7,389 nucleotides of DNA from Candidatus Aphodoplasma excrementigallinarum (GTDB lineage: Bacteria > Bacillota > Clostridia > UBA1381 > UMGS1253): the NCBI GenBank assembly GCA_018713805.1, contig DVOF01000121.1, positions 1-7,389 on the forward strand. The letters are read 5' to 3'. Shown one piece after another: positions 1-5,662 of the stretch. Position numbers and translations under genes: made by a program. Position 1 is the stretch's first letter. Every line of letters begins with the position of its first letter. The notes under the pieces were generated by a model, which had not been told where the DNA came from, ran no database searches, and saw only the letters and a list, made by a program, of their open reading frames with translations.

Positions 1-664
1 GGCCATAGCCGAGCGGCGCAATCAGGTCGATCAGCCGCATCGAAAACCCGGTCGGGTTCGTCTCCAGCCGGATCCGCTTGTTCGGATAAATCGGCGTCAG
101 GCTGTCGAACGGCTTGCGATGGATACTCGCCTCCGGCGGGTCGCCGTTTACCTTATGCACATACATCAGCGGCGCATACCGTTCCTCCCCCTTAGCCGTC
201 CGCGCATCGCCGACGATCTCGTCGCCCGTCTGGAGGTGGAAGCGCCGTATCTGTGTATTGGACACGTAAACGTCCTTTGCGCTCGACTCATAATTGTCGA
301 ACCGGATAAACCCGAACCCGTCCGGCAGCACCTCCAAATAGCCCGTAACCTCCGTCACGTTATCCGGCCGCTGGCGCGTCTTCTGCGCATCCGGCGCATG
401 TTCTTTCTGCGTCGGTTTTCCCCCGTCTTCCTTTTGCGCCTTCTTCTCATCCGCCGTCTTAGCCGGACGTTTTCCCGCGCTTTTGGGCGCAGGCTTTTCT
501 GCTTTCTCCGTTTCTTTCTCCGCGCCCGCCTTCTCAAAATGTTCCATCAGCCGCGCGAGCAAATCGTTTTTACGCAGCGACGAAATTTTCGTCAGGCCGG
601 CCGTTCTCGCAATCACGCGCAAATCTGCAAGCGATTTTTCCTTTAACAATTCGTAATCCTGCAT
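1..664 (-). CDS. rho: Transcription termination factor Rho (N-terminal part, 3' end outside window)
   Basis: Rho is a hexameric RNA-dependent ATPase/helicase that ends transcription of untranslated RNA in the cytoplasm. The frame opens with ATG at 664 and stays open to base 1, giving 221 codons. Residues 3-43 look like the helical Rho N-terminal domain (SLADLRVIARTAGL...LRKNDLL). Residues 44-100 are a Lys/Glu/Ala/Pro-rich low-complexity linker. From about 103 comes the cold-shock-like RNA-binding domain: GYLEVLPDGFGFIR carries the RNP1-like GFGF, followed by DVYVSNTQIRRF and the LTPIYPNKRIRLE segment. The window ends at DLIAPLGYG, just before the GQR/Walker A part of the ATPase domain, so the catalytic motor is not visible. 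The close match to the Rho core across residues 103-221 makes the identity firm. A ribosome binding site precedes it, and it lies 19 bases after the cvpA stop, so it may be cotranscribed with the genes upstream. Confidence 0.95.
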   Translation of the reverse strand, partial: MQDYELLKEKSLADLRVIARTAGLTKISSLRKNDLLARLMEHFEKAGAEKETEKAEKPAPKSAGKRPAKTADEKKAQKEDGGKPTQKEHAPDAQKTRQRPDNVTEVTGYLEVLPDGFGFIRFDNYESSAKDVYVSNTQIRRFHLQTGDEIVGDARTAKGEERYAPLMYVHKVNGDPPEASIHRKPFDSLTPIYPNKRIRLETNPTGFSMRLIDLIAPLGYG

Positions 665-668
665 AATG

Positions 669-674
669 CACCCC
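669..674 (-). promoter_or_regulatory. Ribosome binding site of rho
   Basis: The transcribed strand reads GGGGTG, followed by a 4-base spacer and the ATG at 664. The GGTG part matches the 3' half of the consensus AGGAGGTG, so the short spacer is acceptable. It supports the chosen rho start. It lies in the 19-base gap after the cvpA stop codon. Confidence 0.6.
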
Positions 675-683
675 ATATATCTC

Positions 684-1418
684 TCAATTTGTAAACAAAC
701 TCCATAAAATATTGGTTTCATAAAAATTTTTATATATGTACGACTGTGCGATCGTGTCCCGCACAAAGGACAGCTCCCCAAAACCGGACAGCGACCCCAA
801 GACCGCCAGCACAAGGTACGACAGGAGCACGCCGTTGACCAGCCCGGCCAAAAACCCGGCCAGCCGGTTGACCTCTTTTAAAAGCGGCAGCTTGAAGATC
901 ATTTCCAGCACAATGCGCAAAAGCCATATGCCGATCAGCAGCAGCAGAAACAGCAGAATTCCCGCCATCGCCTTCATAAACGCGCTCGTAAGCGCCCGGC
1001 TCACCGCCTCTGCGACAGTGAGCTGCGCCGTGCGCACCAGAAAGTCGCTCTGGGCAAATACCGTCCCATACATAAACTGCGGTATCTTCATCGCATTTAA
1101 AAGCCCTTCGGTCGTGTTCGCCGGCTGCTGGGCCGGAGTGTCTACCGCGCTTTCCGCCTCATCGTCCGCCGCGGGCGTTTCCGCCGCGTTGCCCGCCACC
1201 GCCTTATAAACCGAGTCGTACAGGCTGCTCTCCACGCTCTGCCCTGCGGGCGTTGCGATCACATAGTCCGAAAAGGGCCCGTAGAAGAAAAACGCCAGCA
1301 CCGCCGCAAGCAAAAATGTCAGGATGCCGAATGCCGCACGGATAAAGCCCTTACGCGCGCCGCGCACGACGCACACGATCACGATTATAGCTATCACAGC
1401 ATCCAGCACATATGGCAT
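684..1418 (-). CDS. CvpA family membrane protein
   Basis: This is a 244-residue integral membrane protein of the CvpA (colicin V production) family. The family has diverse, poorly defined envelope roles in bacteria. The N-terminus (MPYVLDAVIAIIVIVCVVRGARKGF) is typical: a first membrane helix at about 4-19, a basic RGARKGF turn, and a second helix at about 25-46. A third helix lies at about 148-172 and a fourth at about 185-210, with LAGFLAGLVNGVLLSYLVL as the conserved Gly-rich helix. Between helices 2 and 3, residues 75-105 form an Ala/Glu/Asp/Pro/Thr-rich, probably disordered insert, which makes it longer than the usual 160-200 residues. The frame is open further upstream, but ATG at 1418 is chosen because of a strong AAAGGAGGA site and because the protein starts there in register with the family. 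Residues encoded upstream would overlap the DUF5711-like gene. The last codons are very AT-rich. The specific function is not known. Confidence 0.88.
   Translation of the reverse strand: MPYVLDAVIAIIVIVCVVRGARKGFIRAAFGILTFLLAAVLAFFFYGPFSDYVIATPAGQSVESSLYDSVYKAVAGNAAETPAADDEAESAVDTPAQQPANTTEGLLNAMKIPQFMYGTVFAQSDFLVRTAQLTVAEAVSRALTSAFMKAMAGILLFLLLLIGIWLLRIVLEMIFKLPLLKEVNRLAGFLAGLVNGVLLSYLVLAVLGSLSGFGELSFVRDTIAQSYIYKNFYETNILWSLFTN
720..733. repeat. 14-bp perfect AT palindrome inside the 3' end of cvpA
   Basis: ATAAAAATTTTTAT is perfectly self-complementary and sits in a stretch (661-740) with only about 20 G/C in 80 bases, against about 60% around it. It encodes part of the CvpA C-terminus. With no unpaired loop and only A-T pairs it would make a weak RNA hairpin. 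It could be a bend or a protein site, or simply follow from the Tyr/Lys/Asn/Phe-rich peptide encoded here. Confidence 0.4.
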
Positions 1419-1425
1419 CTTCCCG

Positions 1426-1434
1426 TCCTCCTTT
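1426..1434 (-). promoter_or_regulatory. Ribosome binding site deciding the cvpA start
   Basis: The transcribed strand reads AAAGGAGGA, 7 bases before ATG at 1418. It is a near-perfect Shine-Dalgarno sequence in the 31-base gap after the DUF5711-like gene, and it settles the start against the longer open frame that runs back to 1637. Confidence 0.75.
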
Positions 1435-1449
1435 CGGCAAACCCACGCC

Positions 1450-2664
1450 TCATTTGATTTCCAGAATGTCGAGCGAGGAGGCGCCCAGTGCGGCCGCCCG
1501 CCTGCCGCCGTCAAACAGCAGAAGCTCCGTAAAGCTCTTTGCCGTTTGGATCGAATAGAGCTCCTTACCCGCGCTGTCGCATACGGTGATGTTGTTGCCG
1601 TTGTTATAGGCCACCCGGTCCGCATCCGAGCTGACATAGCTCAGGTTCGGCGCATTCTCGATCATACACCTTTCCTTCCCGTTATTGTCAAGCACGGCAA
1701 TGCTCTTCCTGCCGCCTGTGTCCTCAAGTGCAAGCACGGCCAGGTTGTCGCTCTTGCTGATTTTGTTTAAATTCTTCCCATTCAGTGAGTATGTCCAGCT
1801 TAGCGCGCCGTCCGCTGCAATCCCGACGCATTCCGTATCCGTCACAGCAAGGAATCCGTTTCCGGCGCGGAACACATTTGTGATCAGGCTTCCAGCAAAG
1901 GTATGCGTCTGGAACGGTTCTGTTTCGTAAATGTTAAACTGGAGCACGCCGCCTGAAAAGCTGCCCCCCGCGTCCTCGCCGGACGGCAGGGACGTGTTGA
2001 TCACCGCAAGCGCAAGCTTGTTTGTGTCGCTGCCAAGCACGGCGTCGATCACATAAAAGCTGCCGGAATGCCAGATAAACACTTCGCTACCCGCGGCGTC
2101 CCTGACTGTCACAAGCCCTTTATAATACGGCTCGTCCGATATGACGACGAATTTCCCGTCTGAAGCGACGCTCGCATTGATGATATTGTAAGCAGAAGTT
2201 GTCTGCAAAAGTATGCTCCCTCTATGAATCAGATAGATGTCTTTGCCGCCCCGGTCCGCCGCAAGGATATAATCACCCGCCACAGAAACGAGCGGGTTGC
2301 TGAGCCGGAGCGGGATTTCCCATTCGGTCCTGCCGCCCCCGGAGAGCGCCATGATCTTCTCCCTAGTGCAAAACACAGCCGTATCACCCATCGAAGTGAT
2401 CACCGTTTTTTCCCCAGCCGTAATAGGCATCTCAAAAATCGTATTTTCATCGAGATACAGCTCTGTGCCGTTCTGTCCGAACAGCGCGCCGCCAAAATCG
2501 GGGTTTAGCGCGGCAATCAATGCGGCCGCGCTGACAAGCACGACGATTACCGCCAGCACGAGCAGTCCCAAATGCCGCTTGACAAACCCGCGCCATCCGG
2601 TCTCTCCCCGTTCCTGCCTCTCCAGCTCCCTCTGCTTTTTTCGTCTGTAATCCAGCCTGCTCAT
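1450..2664 (-). CDS. DUF5711-like membrane-anchored beta-propeller protein
   Basis: This is a 404-residue protein of unknown function that resembles the DUF5711 family known from Clostridia. Residues 1-30 are strongly basic and charged (MSRLDYRRKKQRELERQ...), followed by one membrane helix at about 31-53 and a long exported part. This gives a single-pass, N-inside topology with no signal peptidase motif. The exported part shows about seven or eight recurring units in which a Gly/Ser-Asp turn leads into hydrophobic strands. Examples are GDYILAADRGGKDIYLI (about 130-146), SDGKFVVISDE (about 168-178), GNGFLAVTDTECVGIAADG (about 268-286), SDNLAVLALED (about 305-315) and SDADRVAYNNGNNITVCDSAG (about 346-366). 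These look like propeller blades of the PQQ/WD type. No catalytic motif is visible. ATG at 2664 has a GGGAGAG site 6 bases before it. It lies 23 bases after truA and 31 before cvpA, suggesting an envelope role together with CvpA (inference). The family name is recalled, not searched. Confidence 0.75.
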   Translation of the reverse strand: MSRLDYRRKKQRELERQERGETGWRGFVKRHLGLLVLAVIVVLVSAAALIAALNPDFGGALFGQNGTELYLDENTIFEMPITAGEKTVITSMGDTAVFCTREKIMALSGGGRTEWEIPLRLSNPLVSVAGDYILAADRGGKDIYLIHRGSILLQTTSAYNIINASVASDGKFVVISDEPYYKGLVTVRDAAGSEVFIWHSGSFYVIDAVLGSDTNKLALAVINTSLPSGEDAGGSFSGGVLQFNIYETEPFQTHTFAGSLITNVFRAGNGFLAVTDTECVGIAADGALSWTYSLNGKNLNKISKSDNLAVLALEDTGGRKSIAVLDNNGKERCMIENAPNLSYVSSDADRVAYNNGNNITVCDSAGKELYSIQTAKSFTELLLFDGGRRAAALGASSLDILEIK

Positions 2665-2670
2665 CGTTTT

Positions 2671-2677
2671 CTCTCCC
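2671..2677 (-). promoter_or_regulatory. Ribosome binding site of the DUF5711-like gene
   Basis: The transcribed strand reads GGGAGAG, 6 bases before ATG at 2664, in the 23-base gap after the truA stop. It supports the chosen start. Confidence 0.6.
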
Positions 2678-2687
2678 GCCTCGCGTG

Positions 2688-3446
2688 CTATTTCCAGTCA
2701 ATTTGCGGCGCATAATATACCTGCGCCATATACAGGCCGTGCGGCGGAGCGGTGATCCCGGCGCGCCGCCGGTCGCATGACGCGAGCGCAGCCTCCGCCT
2801 CCTCCGGCTCCATGCGGCCCGTGCCGGCGTATACAAGCGTCCCGGCTATGATCCGCACCATGTTGTATAAGAACCCGTTTCCGCATATATCAATCGTTAC
2901 GGTGTTGTCCTGCCGTGAAACATCTAAACTGTAGACCGTGCGGACAAAGTCCTTCGTCTGCGCGCCGCTTGCGCAAAATGCGCGGAAATCGTGCTCGCCC
3001 AAAAGCGGCTCCGCCGCGCGCCGCATCCGTTCTATGTCCAGATTCTTCCGGACGTGCCACGCCAAATCCCTTTGGAATACGTCGCCGTGCGGCGTGTTCA
3101 ATATCCGATACACATACCGCTTCTTCACCACGCTGTAACGCGCGTGGAACCGGCTGTCGACCATGCTCGCCCCCAAAACCCGGATATCGTCGGGCAGAGA
3201 ATAGTTGAGCGCATAAGCGATCTTGCCGTCGGGGATTTTCGTGTCGGCAAAAAAATTGCACACATAAGAGAGCGCATGCACGCCCGCGTCCGTCCGCCCG
3301 CATCCTGTGACCGCACCGGCCTGGCCGAACACCTTTTTTGCCGCCGCCTCAAGCACTTCCTGCACCGTATGGGCGTTTTGCTGGCGCTGCCAGCCGTGAT
3401 AGGCGCTGCCCCGGAACTGGAGCAGCAAAGCAATGTTGTGTAGCAT
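2688..3446 (-). CDS. truA: tRNA pseudouridine(38-40) synthase TruA
   Basis: TruA converts uridines 38-40 in the anticodon stem-loop of many tRNAs to pseudouridine in the cytoplasm. The 252-residue product has the usual family length (about 245-270). The opening LLLQFRGSAYHGWQRQQNAHTVQEVLE is the classic N-terminal strand and RNA-contacting segment. The catalytic motif is GCGRTDAGVHA with nucleophile Asp53. It continues with SRFHARYSVVKKRYVYRI (about 102-119), the FRAFCASGAQTKDFVRTV region, and GNGFLYNMVRIIAGTLVYAGTG (about 190-211) in the C-terminal lobe. It ends with the AGITAPPHGLYM segment. ATG at 3446 follows AAAGGA by 8 bases. In many Bacillota truA follows ecfT directly, as it does here (33-base gap), which supports both calls. 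No key residue is missing. Confidence 0.97.
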   Translation of the reverse strand: MLHNIALLLQFRGSAYHGWQRQQNAHTVQEVLEAAAKKVFGQAGAVTGCGRTDAGVHALSYVCNFFADTKIPDGKIAYALNYSLPDDIRVLGASMVDSRFHARYSVVKKRYVYRILNTPHGDVFQRDLAWHVRKNLDIERMRRAAEPLLGEHDFRAFCASGAQTKDFVRTVYSLDVSRQDNTVTIDICGNGFLYNMVRIIAGTLVYAGTGRMEPEEAEAALASCDRRRAGITAPPHGLYMAQVYYAPQIDWK

Positions 3447-3454
3447 AGCACCAA

Positions 3455-3460
3455 TCCTTT
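3455..3460 (-). promoter_or_regulatory. Ribosome binding site of truA
   Basis: The transcribed strand reads AAAGGA, 8 bases before ATG at 3446, in the 33-base gap after the ecfT stop. No terminator hairpin is visible in this gap. Confidence 0.6.
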
Positions 3461-3479
3461 GTCCGTCCCTTCCGCCCCG

Positions 3480-4295
3480 TTATACCAAAAACGTCAAATA
3501 CCCGACCGTCGTAGCAATTGCCATGGCAGCGAGCGCTACAACCGTGCAGGAAACGTCGCTCTTTGTAACCTTAAGCTGCTTCATGCGCGTGCGGCCCGCG
3601 CCGCCGTTGTAGCAGCGGCACTCCATCGCCAGCGCAAGCTCGTCCGCCCGGCGGAACGCGCTGATAAAAAGCGGCACCAGAAGCGGCACGAGCGCCTTCG
3701 CCCGGCGGAGCAGGTTCCCCGTTTCAAAATCCGCCCCGCGCGACGTCTGCGCCTTCATGATTTTTTCCGTTTCCTCCATCAAAGTCGGGATAAACCGGAT
3801 CGCGATCGTCATCATCATCGCCAGCTCATGCGCCGGCACGCCGATCTTTTTAAACGGCGAAAGCAAATGCTCGATCCCATCGGTCAGCGATATGGGCGAC
3901 GAAGTCAGCGTGAGCAGCGACGTGCCGATAATCAGAAACGTCAGGCGTATCACCAAAAACGCCGCCATGCGCATGCCCTCCCACGTCGCCGTAATCCACG
4001 TGTACGGGATCCGGAACGCAATCGTCCCCGGCGTCATGAATATATTGATGATACCGGTAAACACGATAATGAACAGCAGGGGCTTGAGCCCCTTTATAAC
4101 GTAGCGCAGCGGAATCCGCGACACGCCGACCACTGCAAAGGTAAAGACGGCAAACACGGCAAAGCCCGTGAAGTTCTTTACCAGAAACAGCAGGATGATA
4201 TAAACCAGGGTAAGCAGGATCTTGACCCGCGGGTCAAGCCTGTGTACGGGCGAATCGCCCGGATAGTATTGTCCGAGTGTGATATCCTTTAGCAT
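3480..4295 (-). CDS. ecfT: ECF transporter transmembrane coupling protein EcfT
   Basis: EcfT is the membrane scaffold of energy-coupling factor transporters. It links the EcfA1/EcfA2 ATPases to interchangeable substrate-binding S components for vitamins and metals. The 271-residue product fits the family length. It begins MLKDITLGQYYPGDSPVHRLDPRVKI, the typical EcfT start, then hydrophobic segments at about 25-40, 43-58, 70-87, 111-130 and, at the C-terminus, 248-270. The cytoplasmic coupling region contains both signature motifs: KAQTSRGADFETGNL (Ser185-Arg186-Gly187) and AMECRCYNGGAGRTRMK (Cys226-Arg227-Cys228). Both correspond to the Ala-Arg-Gly motifs that bind the ATPases. Both arginines are kept, but the second motif has Cys on either side. 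ATG at 4295 has AGGAGAA in front, overlapping the stop codon of the GNAT-like gene. No S component is encoded nearby, which fits a shared (group II) module. Confidence 0.96.
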   Translation of the reverse strand: MLKDITLGQYYPGDSPVHRLDPRVKILLTLVYIILLFLVKNFTGFAVFAVFTFAVVGVSRIPLRYVIKGLKPLLFIIVFTGIINIFMTPGTIAFRIPYTWITATWEGMRMAAFLVIRLTFLIIGTSLLTLTSSPISLTDGIEHLLSPFKKIGVPAHELAMMMTIAIRFIPTLMEETEKIMKAQTSRGADFETGNLLRRAKALVPLLVPLFISAFRRADELALAMECRCYNGGAGRTRMKQLKVTKSDVSCTVVALAAMAIATTVGYLTFLV

Positions 4296-4299
4296 GACG

Positions 4300-4306
4300 T
4301 TCTCCT
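4300..4306 (-). promoter_or_regulatory. Ribosome binding site of ecfT overlapping the upstream stop codon
   Basis: The transcribed strand reads AGGAGAA, 4 bases before ATG at 4295. The first two bases belong to the TAG stop (4305-4307) of the GNAT-like gene. Ribosomes finishing that gene stop on this site, so translation of ecfT is probably coupled to it. Confidence 0.65.
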
Positions 4307-4814
4307 ATTTCGTTTCGTTTTCTTCCGTCCGATAAAGCCAGGCAGCCAGGTCGGAAAAATTGCCTCTATACCGCAGGTTGCGTTCCTCTTCCGCAACGAC
4401 ACGTAATCCTATATGGTTTAAAATCCCTTGCGATTTGACATTCTTCCTGTTTGCATAAGCTTCCACCGTACGGATGCCGGAGGGTAAATTCGAAAGTATG
4501 TATGCGTACAGCCTCCGAAAAAGATTGTGCCGGCTGTGATATTCCTTTTTAAACTGTATTTCTTCCATCATGAATAAACTTTTATGAACATAGTACTGAA
4601 AAAAGCCAATCAAATCTGTGTCATTATAAATGCAGACGATTTGTCTTGCTGGCTTTTCGAGCGCGGGCAGCACCTGTGCCGACCACGCTGCAAAGTCCTC
4701 TTCAAAGGTATTGCCCGTCGGTGCGATTGCCGTCATATTGGATTCCAAAATGGAAAACAATTGCTTTGCCGCCTGCTCCTTTTCCTGCTTTTTGAGATAC
4801 GCAAAGCGAATCAT
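4305..4814 (-). CDS. GNAT-like N-acyltransferase, AT-rich, inserted in the ecf operon
   Basis: This is a 169-residue protein with the outline of a GNAT acyltransferase, the fold that moves an acetyl group from acetyl-CoA to an amine. Residues 58-76 (QIVCIYNDTDLIGFFQYYV) fit the beta-strand pair before the cofactor site. MMEEIQFKKEYHSRHNLFRRLYAYIL (about 82-106) lies where the strand 4/helix 3 cofactor motif should be, but the usual Arg/Gln-x-x-Gly-x-Gly/Ala is not recognisable. VEAYANRKNVKSQGILNHIGLRVV (about 117-140) resembles the C-terminal motif in which an Asn and a helix precede a final 'GF' strand. Substrate unknown. ATG at 4814 overlaps the ecfA2 stop as ATGA and has GGGGGA 8 bases ahead. 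GC over 4321-4800 is about 45% by my count, with 30% in 4561-4620, against roughly 70% in sampled ecfA2. An acquired gene is likely. Activity is uncertain because of the degenerate cofactor motif. Confidence 0.72.
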   Translation of the reverse strand: MIRFAYLKKQEKEQAAKQLFSILESNMTAIAPTGNTFEEDFAAWSAQVLPALEKPARQIVCIYNDTDLIGFFQYYVHKSLFMMEEIQFKKEYHSRHNLFRRLYAYILSNLPSGIRTVEAYANRKNVKSQGILNHIGLRVVAEEERNLRYRGNFSDLAAWLYRTEENETK

Positions 4815-5662
4815 ATTGCTTTTCCCCCAAGCAGCTTTAAAAGCGCATCGCGCGCCTGCTCCACCGTGTAAATGTCACCCGGCAAATCCACGCCGCGCGC
4901 ACGCAGGCGGTCGATCACCAGGCTGACCTGCGGCACGGACAGTCCCATATCCGTCAGCTCGCGCACGTGCGAGAACACCTCCGCGACCGTGCCGTCGTAT
5001 GCAATTTTCGTATCGTTGATTACGATTATGCGCCGCGCCGTCCGGGCAACGTCCTCCATGCTGTGCGACACGAGCACGATCGTCATGCCGCAGTCGTTGA
5101 GCTGGCGGACGAGGTCGAGCAGCTCGTCGCGTCCCGCCGGGTCAAGCCCCGCAGTCGGCTCGTCGAGCACGAGTACCTCCGGCTCCATCGCCAGCACGCC
5201 CGCAATGGCCACCCGGCGCTTCTCCCCGCCGGACAGCTCAAACGGCGACTTGTCCAAAAGCTCGCTTTTCAGCCCGATTGACCGCGCCGCAACCAGCACG
5301 CGGTCCTCGATCTCGTCCTCGGGCAGGCCGAGGTTGCGCGGCCCAAACGCGATGTCCTTGCGCACTGTTTCCTCCATGAGCTGGTGCTCCGGGTACTGGA
5401 ACACCAGCCCCACCTTTTTGCGCACCGCGCGCAAATCCTGCTTTGGCGTGCTTGTATCAAGGCCGTCAATCAGCACGCGGCCCGACGTAGGCTTTAGCAG
5501 CGCGTTAAAATGCTGGATCAGCGTCGACTTGCCCGAGCCAGTATGCCCGATAATGGCGACAAGCTCCCCCGCCGTAATTGTCAGATTGATATCGTCAAGC
5601 GCCTTCTTCTCAAACGGTGACCCCGCCTGATATGTATGGCACACATGTTCACATACGATCAT
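4811..5662 (-). CDS. ecfA2: ECF transporter ATPase EcfA2
   Basis: EcfA2 is the second of the two nucleotide-binding subunits that power ECF vitamin/metal importers at the inner face of the membrane. With ATG at 5662 the product is 283 residues, the usual length. The start MIVCEHVCHTYQAGSPFEKKALDDINL matches the family. Motifs: Walker A GHTGSGKST (39-47), Q-loop FQYPEHQLMEETV (Gln89), signature LSGGEKRR (143-150), Walker B VLVLDEP with catalytic Glu168, D-loop AGLDP, and switch His200. The EKRR signature and the PEHQL Q-loop are typical of EcfA2 rather than EcfA1. An in-frame ATG exists at 5689, but it lacks a ribosome binding site and would overlap ecfA1 by 31 bases. ATG at 5662 instead overlaps the ecfA1 stop as ATGA. 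AGAGGAG at 5677-5683 is 14 bases upstream, somewhat far, so reinitiation after ecfA1 is likely. All ATPase residues are present. Confidence 0.96.
   Translation of the reverse strand: MIVCEHVCHTYQAGSPFEKKALDDINLTITAGELVAIIGHTGSGKSTLIQHFNALLKPTSGRVLIDGLDTSTPKQDLRAVRKKVGLVFQYPEHQLMEETVRKDIAFGPRNLGLPEDEIEDRVLVAARSIGLKSELLDKSPFELSGGEKRRVAIAGVLAMEPEVLVLDEPTAGLDPAGRDELLDLVRQLNDCGMTIVLVSHSMEDVARTARRIIVINDTKIAYDGTVAEVFSHVRELTDMGLSVPQVSLVIDRLRARGVDLPGDIYTVEQARDALLKLLGGKAI
4823..4828 (-). promoter_or_regulatory. Ribosome binding site of the GNAT-like gene inside ecfA2
   Basis: The transcribed strand reads GGGGGA, 8 bases before ATG at 4814, within the last codons of ecfA2 (encoding LLGGK). Together with the ATGA overlap it indicates translational coupling of the GNAT-like gene to ecfA2. 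Confidence 0.5.

Noticed and set aside
355..537. A 60-codon minus-strand frame made almost only of Arg and Lys
   Set aside because: It is an out-of-frame reading of the Lys/Glu-rich Rho linker, not a basic peptide gene.
1419..1637. N-terminal extension of the CvpA frame to an ATG at 1637
   Set aside because: It would overlap the DUF5711-like gene by more than 180 bases and reads as an out-of-frame shadow. A strong ribosome binding site and the family start are at 1418.
3447..3479. Terminator or promoter between ecfT and truA
   Set aside because: The 33 bases are G-rich with no inverted repeat and no -10-like element. Only a ribosome binding site is supported.
3459..4292. A 277-codon open frame on the + strand, very Arg/His-rich, opposite ecfT
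   Set aside because: It is the antisense shadow of ecfT in GC-rich DNA. It has no recognisable domain and a composition typical of mirrored codons.
4872..5630. A 252-codon open frame on the + strand rich in Ser/Arg/Thr opposite ecfA2
   Set aside because: It mirrors the ATPase-coding strand and reads as low-complexity Ser/Arg text. EcfA2 with all its ABC motifs explains the region.
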